Shown: positions 1 to 9,347 of the stretch, in pieces
How positions within the stretch are numbered: the stretch's first letter is position 1
Layout of the letters: each line of letters opens with the position of its first letter
Source of the DNA: Lacticaseibacillus yichunensis
GTDB lineage: Bacteria; Bacillota; Bacilli; Lactobacillales; Lactobacillaceae
Reading direction: 5' to 3'
DNA: 64,000 nucleotides
NCBI RefSeq assembly: GCF_003946405.1
Contig: NZ_RHOG01000004.1
Span: forward strand, 36,695 to 100,694
Notes under the pieces: model-generated
Database searches by the model: none
The model's input: the letters and a program-made list of their open reading frames with translations, nothing else
Told to the model about the DNA's origin: nothing
Program-made: the position numbers and the translations under genes

Positions 1-102
1 ATCGTCTTCCTTGATCTCGTCGCCTGGCTGCACATGCCACTTGACGATCTCACCTTCCGCGATGCCTTCACCAATGTCTGGTAGTTTGAATTCGTAAGCC
101 AT
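1..102 (-). CDS. pdhC: Dihydrolipoamide acetyltransferase (E2), N-terminal part only
   Basis: The first 34 codons of the E2 core of pyruvate dehydrogenase, which carries acetyl groups from E1 to CoA on a lipoyl arm. The translation begins [19 protein letters not shown], the start of a biotinyl/lipoyl domain; the lipoylated lysine lies outside the window. The ATG at 100-102 has an AAAGGATG ribosome site just upstream and sits 34 bp after the E1 beta stop, so it is third in the operon. The rest runs off the left edge. Confidence 0.95.
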   Translation of the reverse strand, partial: MAYEFKLPDIGEGIAEGEIVKWHVQPGDEIKEDD

Positions 103-136
103 ACTTTGGCATCCTTTCTATTGATCGATTCGCAGG

Positions 137-1114
137 TTAAAAATCGAGCGTCGCTTTGACTTTTTCCTCGATGTCCTTCGCATTTGGCAGCCAGATGCTT
201 TCGGCCTCGCCAAATGGGAATGGGGTGTCCGGCGCCGCCACGCGACCAATCGGGGCCTCAAGCGACAAAATGGCGCGCTCGGAGATCTCACTGATCACGC
301 TGCTGGCGACACCGCCCATGCGCTGCGCCTCCTGAACAACGACGGCGCGATGCGTTTTTTCAACGGAGGCGATGATTGTCTCCACATCCAGCGGCGCGAT
401 CGTGCGCAGATCGATGACTTCAGCGGAAATATTTTCCTTGGCCAAGTCATCGGCGGCCTTGAGCGCCTCGCGAACCATCGCGCCATACGTGATGATGGAG
501 ACATCGCTGCCTTCACGACTCACCGCGGCCTTGTCCAACGGCACCTCGTAACTTTCATCCGGCACCTCACCGCGGAACGACCGGTACAGTTTCATGTGTT
601 CCAAAAACAGGACCGGGTCATTGCTGCGAATCGAGGCGATCAACAAGCCTTTTGCATCATAGGGATTGCTCGGCACGACCACGCGCATCCCAGGAAACTG
701 GGCGACGAGGCCTTCAAAATTATCCGAATGCATTTCCGGCGTGTGGACGCCACCACCAAACGGCGCGCGAATGGTGATCGGCATGTTGCGCGTGTTGCCC
801 ATGCGGTAGCGCATGCGCGACATCTGCCCGCCGATGCTGTCCATCACCTCAAAAATGAAGCCGTAGAACTGAATCTCAGGAATCGGCCGCCAGCCGGTCA
901 GCGCAAGGCCGATCGAGAGGCCCCCGATGCCGGATTCTGCCAGTGGCGTATCGAACACGCGGTCTTCCCCATGTTTTGCCTGTAAGCCATCGGTGGCGCG
1001 GAACACCCCGCCGTTTTTCCCGACGTCCTCGCCAAATACCAGCGTCTTCGGGTCGGCCGCAAGTTCCAGATCAAGGGCGTTGGTGATCGCCTGAATCATT
1101 GTCTTTTGAGCCAT
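137..1114 (-). CDS. pdhB: Pyruvate dehydrogenase E1 component, beta subunit
   Basis: Beta subunit of the alpha2beta2 thiamine-diphosphate E1 enzyme that decarboxylates pyruvate and acetylates the lipoyl group of E2. The 325-residue product starts [14 protein letters not shown] and has the family features FGEDVG near residue 30 and the transketolase C-terminal domain (DVSIITYG onward). The length is normal for Gram-positive E1 beta. The ATG at 1112-1114 was preferred over an upstream in-frame start because it follows a GGAGGCGAA ribosome site and leaves one base after the pdhA stop, implying tight coupling. Confidence 0.97.
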   Translation of the reverse strand: MAQKTMIQAITNALDLELAADPKTLVFGEDVGKNGGVFRATDGLQAKHGEDRVFDTPLAESGIGGLSIGLALTGWRPIPEIQFYGFIFEVMDSIGGQMSRMRYRMGNTRNMPITIRAPFGGGVHTPEMHSDNFEGLVAQFPGMRVVVPSNPYDAKGLLIASIRSNDPVLFLEHMKLYRSFRGEVPDESYEVPLDKAAVSREGSDVSIITYGAMVREALKAADDLAKENISAEVIDLRTIAPLDVETIIASVEKTHRAVVVQEAQRMGGVASSVISEISERAILSLEAPIGRVAAPDTPFPFGEAESIWLPNAKDIEEKVKATLDF

Positions 1115-1115
1115 C

Positions 1116-2317
<1,202 letters not shown>

Positions 2318-2323
<6 letters not shown>

Positions 2324-2333
2324 GCGCTTTACA
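2318..2333. promoter_or_regulatory. cre-like site over the pdh -35 box
   Basis: TTGCAAGCGCTTTACA resembles the catabolite-responsive element consensus WTGNAANCGNWNNCW, with one mismatch caused by an extra base before the final CA. Its overlap with the -35 hexamer would suit CcpA repression. The match is imperfect, so confidence is limited. Confidence 0.35.
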
Positions 2334-2361
2334 TTGCGGTTATCGTAAAATAAAAGCCGCC

Positions 2362-2398
2362 GTATCAACCGTGAACCTTTTCACGGAAAACCTGATAC
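2362..2398. repeat. Nested inverted repeat upstream of the pdh promoter
   Basis: CCGTGAA (2369-2375) and TTCACGG (2380-2386) are perfect 7-bp arms with a 4-base loop, enclosed by GTATCA (2362-2367) and TGATAC (2393-2398). It lies between the terminator of the upstream gene and the pdh promoter and has no T-tract. It could be an activator or repressor site. Confidence 0.45.
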
Positions 2399-2420
2399 AG
2401 CACAAAATCAAAAATGGTAC

Positions 2421-2455
2421 AAAAAAATAGCACTGTCCTTCACAAGGACAGTGCT
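2421..2455 (-). terminator. Intrinsic terminator of the P-type-ATPase-like gene
   Basis: AGCACTGTCCTT and AAGGACAGTGCT are perfect 12-base arms around a 3-base loop (2429-2455), followed on the minus strand by CTATTTTTTT. It ends transcription of the 2470-3282 gene before the pdh promoter. Confidence 0.85.
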
Positions 2456-2469
2456 TATTGGTTTTTGAA

Positions 2470-3282
2470 TCAGCCCAAGGCCCACGAGACTGGGTCCTGG
2501 TTGTAACGGAATGCGGCTTCTTTCAACTGATGCCGCGTGTGACCAACCAGGGTCATGTTTGCCATGAAGGCAGCGAGGGCAGTCATTGCACCCTTTACAT
2601 TTGTGTTCCTTGTCACTTGCAGCTGGATGCGCTTGAGGCCGATTGATACAGCCTGCACACCCGCGTTCAGCGTCCGCCCTGCGAACACCAAGATCAGGTG
2701 CCCCAGCGCTTTGCCAAAAACGCGGCGGTTGTCTGTGGTGCCCAGCAAAGCGTCTGCCATTTGGGCGGCGAAAACATCGCACCCAGTGGCGGACACTTGC
2801 AGCTGCCCATCTGCCAGGGCGATTGCGCCTGCCGGCAAAACAGTGGCGTTGCCATCGACCATCGTCAGCAACTTCAGCCAAACATTCCGCCGAACCGCCA
2901 TGTCGCCAAGACCATCGACCGGCAAAACATCGCCTGCCGTGATCTGCAGGACATCGCCGACAACCAGTTCCTGAACCGTGATCGCCCGAAGCAAGCCATC
3001 CCGCACAACCAAAACAGTGCGGTCCTCTTGCTTGAGTCCTTCGAACCAACGGGTAAATGCCACATGAGCCGCGCCCATGCCAATCAAAATCATCATCACC
3101 AACGCCAACGCGACCAATGGCTGGTCGAAAAGCCCCATGCAAACCAGCCCAGCACCCAGTCCCATCATCAGGATGGAGCGGCGCTGCTGCTGCAGGGTGA
3201 TCGCTGTGTTGGCTTGGCGCAAGTCGTACTTTGCTTTTTGAACCTGATAACGCGTCAGGCCACTTTGTACTTGCATCAACAT
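2470..3282 (-). CDS. Orphan protein like a P-type ATPase actuator region
   Basis: A 270-residue protein. Residues about 36-75 form a hydrophobic hairpin (two membrane segments). Residues about 90-125 read LVVRDGLLRAITVQELVVGD then AGDVLPVDG, close to the start of the actuator (A) domain of cation P-type ATPases. A later stretch (LADGQLQVSATGCDVFAAQMA) matches the end of an A domain. The TGES dephosphorylation loop is not recognisable, and there is no DKTGT phosphorylation domain or ATP-binding domain here or next door. The frame is intact, with a start at 3280-3282 behind AGAGGAG and its own terminator. It may be a regulatory or degenerate derivative; transport activity is unlikely. Confidence 0.6.
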   Translation of the reverse strand: MLMQVQSGLTRYQVQKAKYDLRQANTAITLQQQRRSILMMGLGAGLVCMGLFDQPLVALALVMMILIGMGAAHVAFTRWFEGLKQEDRTVLVVRDGLLRAITVQELVVGDVLQITAGDVLPVDGLGDMAVRRNVWLKLLTMVDGNATVLPAGAIALADGQLQVSATGCDVFAAQMADALLGTTDNRRVFGKALGHLILVFAGRTLNAGVQAVSIGLKRIQLQVTRNTNVKGAMTALAAFMANMTLVGHTRHQLKEAAFRYNQDPVSWALG

Positions 3283-3335
3283 CGTGATCTCCTCTCTTCC
3301 CCAGAGAGGTTTGCGATGCGCCTATTACTTATTTG

Positions 3336-3350
3336 AAGTGAAGTTCACTT
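3336..3350. promoter_or_regulatory. Palindromic operator candidate
   Basis: AAGTGAA-G-TTCACTT is a perfect 7-bp inverted repeat about 55 bases upstream of the 2470-3282 gene, in its promoter region. It could be a repressor site. No regulator gene is adjacent. Confidence 0.4.
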
Positions 3351-3796
3351 GAAGTGGCGGCACAATAACAAACCTTCGGGGATCGCCATTGTCGCTACTA
3401 TTACCATCGATCGCATTTGTCATTCTACCCACCACCTTTCATTCACTTTCCGGAGGCACGTTTTCGTTGCTGGCGCTAGCTTCCAACAAAAAACGCGCAC
3501 ACCAATTGAGTATGCACGCGATACTTGCATCCCAATCGTTTAGTTTTAGCACTATACGCCTAGAAGGAGAACTTCAGCGGCATTAGCACAAGCCTTTATG
3601 GGCAAGCGCTGCTGACTCATTGGCATCTCTGGATGTTTCTGAGCAGTCGCATTGTTCGTATAGGAGCCTCACCTAACGGAAAGCACTGGATTTAATTTCA
3701 ACTAACATATTATCAGTGAATGCACGCAATGTCAAGGATGAGCCCTTTCTTCTTCTTTCAGAAAAACGGAAGGAAAAGCGAAGCGTCTACGCACAC
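3351..3796. other. Gene-poor stretch without a recognised feature
   Basis: About 450 bases with no coding frame I can support on either strand. Short open frames (for example 3349-3543 plus) lack a ribosome site and family resemblance. Base composition is visibly less GC-rich than the flanking genes, in keeping with intergenic or transferred DNA. Confidence 0.4.
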
Positions 3797-3944
3797 GGGG
3801 GTGATCCGGGTAGAAATTGGCTGGAACGCTCCCAAGTGACTTTAAGCCCGCACAGGCCACGGTCTTAAAGCTCACTTTCGGTGTAAGCGGCAGAGCCGCT
3901 AACACCGACGAGGGGGCTGAGCCATTTCTACCCGGAGCACCCCC
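3797..3944 (+). repeat. Structured intergenic repeat, family B, copy 1
   Basis: A 148-bp element closed by a stem (GGGTAGAAAT...ATTTCTACCC). Inside are a CTTTAAG/CTTAAAG stem and a GGTGTAAGCGGC-AGA-GCCGCTAACACC type hairpin. It is similar over its whole length to the reverse complement of 4312-4459. Conserved linear blocks are GGCTGGAACGCTCCCAAG and CGACGAGGGGGCTGAGCC. The closing stem differs in sequence between copies but stays paired. No coding or terminator function is visible. Confidence 0.7.
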
Positions 3945-4262
3945 TTAAATCCAACACTCAATTGATCTGGCGGAAGGACCATCGCTGTACCTTTGTCATA
4001 AGGCCGTCTCAATCTGACATTGAGGTAATTGAATCAAAATTAGTTTTGCAAACTCAGCATCCGTCTATCAGATGCGACCGCAGACTCTAATCGCCTTGCT
4101 CAAGTCGAAAAAGGTTGCAAGTTTGGCTCATCTGGAAAGCACCATAGTTATCACGAATACCAGCGTTCAGGCCCAGCCTCCCATAATTTCCCGTAGCGGT
4201 TATGGCCAGCAAATGTACAACTTGTGAAAATGCTCTGTCCAATGCCAGCAACAAGGAGGTAT
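3945..4262. other. Spacer between the two family B repeats
   Basis: About 320 bases. A 61-codon minus-strand frame (4087-4272) exists but has no ribosome site and no family resemblance. Nothing else is recognisable. It could be remnant DNA carried between the inverted repeats. Confidence 0.35.
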
Positions 4263-4297
4263 CAAGCCACATGCCCGCCTGTAACGTATGTGGCTTG
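4263..4297. repeat. Perfect 10-bp inverted repeat
   Basis: CAAGCCACAT (4263-4272) and ATGTGGCTTG (4288-4297) form a strong stem with a 15-base loop and no T-tract. It lies just before repeat B copy 2 and upstream of the ABC exporter genes. Role unknown. Confidence 0.5.
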
Positions 4298-4311
4298 AGA
4301 ACTGGATCAGA

Positions 4312-4459
4312 GGGTGGGCTCCGGCCGAAAATGGCTCAGCCCCCTCGTCGGTGTTGACGGCTCTGCCGTCTACACCGAAAGCAAGCTTTGAGACCGCGCA
4401 CTTTGCGGGCTCAAAGTTGCTTGGGAGCGTTCCAGCCACTTTTCGGCTGGAGCCCACCC
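4312..4459 (-). repeat. Structured intergenic repeat, family B, copy 2 (inverted)
   Basis: Reverse-oriented counterpart of 3797-3944, also 148 bp. Its closing stem reads GGGTGGGCTCC...GGAGCCCACCC with GGCCGAAAATGGCT pairing to AGCCACTTTTCGGCT. Copy 1 has GGGTAGAAA/TTTCTACCC there, so the bases changed together and pairing was kept. It ends about 115 bases before the ABC permease start and may be part of that leader. Confidence 0.7.
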
Positions 4460-4575
4460 GGGGGGTTACGCCAATTTACGAGTCTGTTTTCGTTAAAACC
4501 GCATGGGAAACTGGTTTGACAAGCCTCATCGTTGCGCGCATCATTTGTCTTAGTATTCTCACAAGGAGGCTGCTT

Positions 4576-5664
4576 ATGCGCCATCAACTCAGCTTTGAGA
4601 TCTCTCGGCTGATCCATTCGAAAACCACCCGCGTCCTGGCCCTGCTGTTGGTGGTGCTCCCGAGCCTGTTTTGGTTCTGGGCCCGCTATCAAAACGTCGA
4701 CAACGCGCGGACAGCTGCCTCGCATGCGGAAGTGTCGATCAACGCCAACCTCAGTCGGTACAACGATCAGACAATGAAGCTCCCTGAAAACAAGGCGATG
4801 TACAACAACTTGATTGCCCAGTGGAACGCCGCAACTGGCATCCCCACCGGCATTCAATTCGGGGCCGCCGATATTTTGACTGAAAGCACGTTGGAGCTGG
4901 CCAAGTTGCAGCAAAAGGCCTATTCGCTGAATCGAAGCGGCACCGAGGATCTGGTGCTGCCGAGCAAGATTCAGCTTGCGGATACGTTGCTGGTCACGCG
5001 CACCGTCCTGAAACAGCATAAACACCTTCAGACCAGCGTCCAGGACGCGTCGAGCCTGCTCAAGACCGCGATGAAATATGGCGGCTCGATTCTTTTCTTC
5101 CTTATATTATTGTTTGCGATGACGCTGGGCATGGACCGCTGGCGCCATCCGAGTTTGTTGCGCGATCTGCCCGTGCCCCCGCTGAACCGCCTGCTGGGAA
5201 AATTGCTCGGCATGCTGCTGGTCGTGCTTGTTCCGCTGGCGGCCGGGTTGGGACTGGCGACGTTGTGGATCGGCCTCGTTTATGGCTTCGGCGATCTCAC
5301 CTATCCGCTGACCTTCAACGTTGGCCACCTCACCACCCTGCCGCTGATCGGCTACCTGACGCTCTTTTTGCTGGCGGCCGCGGTGCTAACGATCTTCACC
5401 GCGCTACTAGCGATGCTGCTCAACCGCCTGACAAAAAGCGTTTATCTGACGCTGTTCATCGGCGCGGTGATCGGTGCGATCGGCCAGTTCTGGTCGCCTG
5501 GAAAATTGGGCGCGTGGTTGCCATTTTCGGCGCTTGATCTAACCAAACTCTTGGCGCAGCCCACCGCAACAGCCGGCGTGCCGTGGTGGGGCAGCTTGCT
5601 GATCCTGCTTGGTTGGAGCCTGGTGATGGCCCTCATCGTTGGAAGGGAGGACAGTGATCAATGA
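4576..5664 (+). CDS. ABC-2 type exporter, permease subunit 1
   Basis: A 362-residue membrane protein starting MRHQLSFEISRLIHSK. It has one N-terminal membrane segment, a roughly 150-residue extracytoplasmic part, then five or six hydrophobic segments from about residue 170. This is the layout of ABC-2 permeases. The ATG at 4576 follows AAGGAGG at 4563-4569; the longer upstream frame runs through repeat B and is not used. The stop overlaps the next start (ATGA at 5661-5664). With the next two genes it forms an exporter of unknown substrate; peptide or drug export is a guess from the BcrA-like ATPase. Confidence 0.85.
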   Translation: MRHQLSFEISRLIHSKTTRVLALLLVVLPSLFWFWARYQNVDNARTAASHAEVSINANLSRYNDQTMKLPENKAMYNNLIAQWNAATGIPTGIQFGAADILTESTLELAKLQQKAYSLNRSGTEDLVLPSKIQLADTLLVTRTVLKQHKHLQTSVQDASSLLKTAMKYGGSILFFLILLFAMTLGMDRWRHPSLLRDLPVPPLNRLLGKLLGMLLVVLVPLAAGLGLATLWIGLVYGFGDLTYPLTFNVGHLTTLPLIGYLTLFLLAAAVLTIFTALLAMLLNRLTKSVYLTLFIGAVIGAIGQFWSPGKLGAWLPFSALDLTKLLAQPTATAGVPWWGSLLILLGWSLVMALIVGREDSDQ

Positions 5665-6899
5665 CATTTCGTGCCTATTTTTCCCTGCAGTGGCAACGGT
5701 TGTGGCATGCGCCAAAAACGATCGCGCTGACCGTCATTGCGCTTCTCGCCTCGCTATTCTTCGCCATTCATGTGGCGCCGCAGTTCGTGCCGACCCAGGC
5801 GGTGGATTCGGCGGCCATTCAGACCAGTAAGCAAAAACATATGCTCTACATTGATCATTATAAGGAAAACGTGACCACCAAGCCGATGTATGCGGCGCTG
5901 ATGAGCGGGCCGGCGAAGACCTATGAGGCGTTTGTCAAACAGGAAAATGCATCGCTGCAGGCAATCAAGGCTGGCGACTTCGCCAAATACGCCGGGGCGC
6001 AGCAAAAATGGCTCGCGCTGCTCGACCAGCAGATCTGGGTGATCGGCGATGACCGCTCTTACTCTTATCCGCCTGTGTATTATGCGGATGGCGTCGATTT
6101 TCCAAAAATTCCTGGGCATTACTGGAACAACGAAACACAGGCCCGCTTCAAGGCGCTGGCAACGCGCAAGCATGTCACCAAGGCAGAGGTCGAAACGCGC
6201 ACCGCCACGCAAACACTGCAGCGCGGCTTGACTAGTGGCCTGGCACTGTTGTTGCTGGCGTTTCTGGTCCTGCTGGGCAATGACGTGATCAGCCGCGACC
6301 ATCGGCATCATACCGTGCTGGCCGCGATTCCGCTGACGGCCGGCCAAGCCTTGTTGGCCAAGGCGTTGGTGCTTTTGGCAAGTTATCTGGTGATTGTTTT
6401 GTCGTGCGGACTGATCTGTTTTGGCATCATCGCCGCGCGCGATGGTACCGGTTGGCAAACGCCACTCGCCATTTTCACCGGCACGCACACCGTCAGCATG
6501 CGCACCAGCAACCGCTTCACCACGATGCCGGGATGGCAGTTCACGCTGGAGGCAATCGTCTTGTTGGTCGTGGCCGCGTGGCTGTTCATTCGGCTGATCG
6601 AATTACTCGGCGCGTTCAGCCGCAGCGAGTATGTGGCACTAGCCGGGGGCTTGGGCTTACTGGTCGTCGAGCAGGCGTATTGTCAACAAGACATTGGCGC
6701 CGTGCACCCCTGGCTGGCCTGGCTGCCGACCGGATTTTTCGACTTCGGCGCGATCTTATCTGGGTACCAGAATTTCCGTTACGGCACCGAGAACTTCACC
6801 TTTGGCACTGCATTTTTGATGCTGGTAACATGCTGGCTCGTCGTTGAAGTCCTGCTGTTTAGCCTGACCCACCGCAAGAATTACCAACTGGTCCGCTGA
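5661..6899 (+). CDS. ABC-2 type exporter, permease subunit 2
   Basis: A 412-residue membrane protein starting MTFRAYFSLQWQRLW, with the same architecture as the preceding gene: an N-terminal membrane segment, a long extracytoplasmic stretch (about residues 40-190), then six hydrophobic segments. It is translationally coupled by a 4-base overlap with subunit 1. The two permeases probably form a heterodimer driven by the ATPase 16 bases downstream. Substrate unknown. Confidence 0.85.
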   Translation: MTFRAYFSLQWQRLWHAPKTIALTVIALLASLFFAIHVAPQFVPTQAVDSAAIQTSKQKHMLYIDHYKENVTTKPMYAALMSGPAKTYEAFVKQENASLQAIKAGDFAKYAGAQQKWLALLDQQIWVIGDDRSYSYPPVYYADGVDFPKIPGHYWNNETQARFKALATRKHVTKAEVETRTATQTLQRGLTSGLALLLLAFLVLLGNDVISRDHRHHTVLAAIPLTAGQALLAKALVLLASYLVIVLSCGLICFGIIAARDGTGWQTPLAIFTGTHTVSMRTSNRFTTMPGWQFTLEAIVLLVVAAWLFIRLIELLGAFSRSEYVALAGGLGLLVVEQAYCQQDIGAVHPWLAWLPTGFFDFGAILSGYQNFRYGTENFTFGTAFLMLVTCWLVVEVLLFSLTHRKNYQLVR

Positions 6900-6915
6900 G
6901 GAGGCGTAGAAGAAT

Positions 6916-7794
6916 ATGCTGACATTAAATGATATCTCGCTGGATTTTCCAACAAAAAAACAGGTGATCGATCATCTGTCGCTGGCGCTTGACGGCGGCC
7001 AGATCGTCGGCCTGGTCGCCCCCAACGGCACCGGGAAAACAACGCTGCTGCGCGTGATTTTGAATGAGTTGCAGCCAAAAGAAGGCAGCGTCACGATCGA
7101 CGGGCTGCAATACACCAGCCAGGCCAACGCGCGCCGCATTCACCGAAAGCTCTGCTCGTTTCCGGTGCAAGATGACCTGTTCAATGACCTCTCCGGCCTC
7201 GCCCATCTGCGCTACTACTGCGATTCTTGGGGCGCCGACCGAGCCAAGTTGCCTGCGTTGATCGAAGAGCTCCAGATGATCAACTATGTGAAAAACCCGG
7301 TGCACACCTATTCACTTGGGATGCGCCAGCGACTGTGTTTTGCCATGGTCGTCGCGTCGGATGCGCCAATCATGTTGCTGGACGAATTGATGAACGGCCT
7401 GGATCCCGTGAATGTCGAGCTGGTCTCCAAAGTCCTCCTGCGGCTCAAGGGCCAGGGCAAGCTACTGCTGATGGTGTCGCATCTGTTGCCGAATTTGGAG
7501 GCCTACGCCGACCAAGTGCTATTCATGCAAGATGGCCGGTTTGCGCTGACTGTATTGCCTAAGGACGCCCGGCCCCAGTTTCTGCGCGTGGCCACCGGCG
7601 TGCTCGACGGTGCCAATGAAGCGAAGCTGCGAATGCTGGGCGCAACGGAGATCGGCGGCGCGCTGTTCATTGACAGTGCGCGCGTGGCCGAAGTCGCGCC
7701 CTTGTTGAAAAAAGCGGACGGGTCGCTCCTACCATTTGCGATTGGCCCGCAGTCGCTGGTCGACCACTACCATGTTGTCTACGGCGAAGCATGA
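6916..7794 (+). CDS. ABC transporter ATP-binding protein (BcrA/NatA type)
   Basis: A 292-residue ATPase of the ABC-2 exporter. The Walker A motif is APNGTGKTT near residues 34-42, with A for the usual first G. The signature is YSLGMRQR and Walker B is IMLLDELMNGLDP, where L replaces the usual P after DE. The switch histidine lies in MVSHLL. The roughly 80-residue C-terminal extension is typical of BcrA/NatA subunits. It ends the three-gene unit 4576-7794. Confidence 0.9.
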   Translation: MLTLNDISLDFPTKKQVIDHLSLALDGGQIVGLVAPNGTGKTTLLRVILNELQPKEGSVTIDGLQYTSQANARRIHRKLCSFPVQDDLFNDLSGLAHLRYYCDSWGADRAKLPALIEELQMINYVKNPVHTYSLGMRQRLCFAMVVASDAPIMLLDELMNGLDPVNVELVSKVLLRLKGQGKLLLMVSHLLPNLEAYADQVLFMQDGRFALTVLPKDARPQFLRVATGVLDGANEAKLRMLGATEIGGALFIDSARVAEVAPLLKKADGSLLPFAIGPQSLVDHYHVVYGEA

Positions 7795-7975
7795 GGCCCC
7801 CCCCTGCGCGCAATTTTTCCTAGCAGTCGCCTGCGCCCTGCACCTGATCGAGTCTGGCAGCTGCCTGCGACCTGACGCTATTTTTCATGACAACATGGCC
7901 AAATTGCCCGGCGCGCGCGGACGTGTTAGTGTAATATAGATGTGAATGTAATTTGTCCAAATGGAGGTCACAGTT

Positions 7976-8530
7976 GTGTATTTAATGAAAGATATCACCC
8001 GCGACGGCGATCCGGTGCTTCGCCAGGAAGCCAAAACGGTCACGTTCCCGCTGTCCGAAGAAGACAAGCAACTCGCCCACGATTTGATGGAATATCTGAT
8101 CATCAGCCAGGACGAGGCGGAAAACGAGAAATACAAGTTGCGTCCGGGTGTCGGCCTGGCTGCACCGCAAGTCGGCGTGTCGGAAATGATGGCCGCCGTG
8201 CTGGTGCCGGGCCCGAATGACGAGATTCTGTTCAAGGAAGTCCTCATCAACCCGCGCATCGTTTCTCACAGTGTGCAAGATGCCGCGCTTTCTGAAGGCG
8301 AAGGTTGCCTGAGTGTCGACAAGGACGTGCAAGGCTATGTGCCGCGCCACGACCGCATCACCCTCACCTACCAAAATGTCGATGGCGAAAAGAAAAAGGT
8401 GCGCCTTAAGAATTACCCGGCAATTGTTTGCCAACATGAGATCGATCACCTCCATGGCATCCTGTTTTACGACCACATTAACAAGGAAAAACCGTTCACC
8501 CTCGACCCAAACGCCGTGGTGATCGAATAA
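7976..8530 (+). CDS. def: Peptide deformylase
   Basis: Removes the formyl group from the N-terminal methionine of new proteins. All three metal and active-site motifs are present: [16 protein letters not shown] and HEIDHL. The start is set at GTG 7976 ([11 protein letters not shown]), eight bases after GGAGG at 7963-7967. The in-frame ATG at 7961 overlaps the ribosome site itself. This gives 184 residues, matching lactobacillar type 2 deformylases, with the long insertion between motifs 1 and 2. The gene is monocistronic with its own terminator. Confidence 0.96.
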   Translation: MYLMKDITRDGDPVLRQEAKTVTFPLSEEDKQLAHDLMEYLIISQDEAENEKYKLRPGVGLAAPQVGVSEMMAAVLVPGPNDEILFKEVLINPRIVSHSVQDAALSEGEGCLSVDKDVQGYVPRHDRITLTYQNVDGEKKKVRLKNYPAIVCQHEIDHLHGILFYDHINKEKPFTLDPNAVVIE

Positions 8531-8541
8531 CTGACTATTTT

Positions 8542-8578
8542 GACTCGGGAAGCTTGCGTGGCGGCTCGAGTCTTTTTT
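8542..8578 (+). terminator. Intrinsic terminator of def
   Basis: GACTCG (8542-8547) and CGAGTC (8567-8572) form a stem followed by six T (8573-8578). Confidence 0.8.
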
Positions 8579-8602
8579 GTCCACTTTTTTGCGCCGCGCC
8601 GC

Positions 8603-8630
8603 TGGACTTTTCGCCCTTCTCCGTTATAAT
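8603..8630 (+). promoter_or_regulatory. Promoter of the GNAT gene
   Basis: A consensus TATAAT at 8625-8630 is preceded 16 bases upstream by TGGACT (8603-8608), a weak -35. Transcription would start inside the palindrome that follows. Confidence 0.6.
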
Positions 8631-8645
8631 TTAGGTGTACCTAAA
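8630..8645. promoter_or_regulatory. DtxR/MntR-like operator
   Basis: TTTAGGT-GT-ACCTAAA is a perfect inverted repeat that begins on the last base of the -10 box and covers the expected start point. TTAGG(N)CCTAA dyads are typical of DtxR-family metalloregulators (MntR, IdeR). The assignment to that family is inferred from motif likeness alone. Confidence 0.45.
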
Positions 8646-8680
8646 CAAGGCTGCGAACCAACGATTGAAGGAGGATCTAT

Positions 8681-9193
8681 ATGCTGAGTTTGAAATCTGT
8701 GACCTCGATGCCTGATCGTCAGGCGTGTCTTGATGTTTACCGGCAATCACTGGACTACTATCAGGCGGCGAACTTGCCCTTTCCTGATCGGAGCACTGTG
8801 CAGTCAGATCGCACCACCGCGCCGGACGGAATCCTGCCAAGCCGCATGCGATACCAACTGATCATGCTGGACAACAAACCGGTCGGCGTGGTGAAAGTCG
8901 TCCGCGACTATCCCGTGCCCCACGCCGTCACGTTGGCCCTGTTGTTGATCAAACAGCGCTATCGGCGGCAAGGAATCGGCAGTGCCATCGTCCGCCAACT
9001 GGCCTCGCATTATTCTGAAAATGGGTATGCGGAACTCCAAGCGACCGTCCTTGCGCCGACAGAAGAGCGGCTGGCATTTTGGCGCAGCCAGGGCTTTGAC
9101 ATCCTCGATGCGCGTCGCCTGATGTTGGCGTCCGGTGACATCCAATCCCAGGCGCTGCTGGGGCGATCATTGTCGGATCTAGTGACTGTTTGA
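8681..9193 (+). CDS. GNAT family N-acetyltransferase
   Basis: A 170-residue single-domain acetyltransferase. The acetyl-CoA loop is QRYRRQGIGSAIV near residues 92-104, preceded by the VTLALLLI strand. The substrate is unknown. The ATG has AAGGAGG seven bases upstream. It is transcribed alone from a promoter overlapped by a TTTAGGT/ACCTAAA palindrome and ends at a strong terminator, so it appears individually regulated. Confidence 0.88.
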   Translation: MLSLKSVTSMPDRQACLDVYRQSLDYYQAANLPFPDRSTVQSDRTTAPDGILPSRMRYQLIMLDNKPVGVVKVVRDYPVPHAVTLALLLIKQRYRRQGIGSAIVRQLASHYSENGYAELQATVLAPTEERLAFWRSQGFDILDARRLMLASGDIQSQALLGRSLSDLVTV

Positions 9194-9212
9194 GAATCTG
9201 TCTGCATAAAAT

Positions 9213-9253
9213 AGGCTGGCCGAGACAAGATTTTGTCCCGGTCAGCCTTTTTG
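9213..9253 (+). terminator. Intrinsic terminator of the GNAT gene
   Basis: A 16-bp nearly perfect stem (AGGCTGGCCGAGACAA with TTGTCCCGGTCAGCCT) followed by TTTTT. Confidence 0.88.
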
Positions 9254-9312
9254 GTCGCATTTCAAGGGTGTGAGGCGGTCACATTATTTTTTGGCGGACG
9301 CCCCTGGGCCCA

Positions 9313-9347
9313 CAATAAAACGGCCGCCACATTTCTGCGACGACCGC
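9313..9347 (-). terminator. Probable terminator, minus strand
   Basis: On the minus strand GCGGTCGTCGC pairs with GTGGCGGCCGT (several G-T pairs) and is followed by TTTATT. It would end the transcript of the 9615-10070 gene, about 270 bases after its stop. The stretch 9348-9614 between them holds no gene I can support, only a GCCCG/CGGGC hairpin and a cre-like match at 9592. Confidence 0.55.

Noticed and set aside
4271..4354. 27-codon frame with two cysteines (MPACNVCGLRTG) behind AAGGAGG
   Set aside because: Spacing from the ribosome site is too long, the frame runs into repeat B, and it is unlike any known leader peptide.
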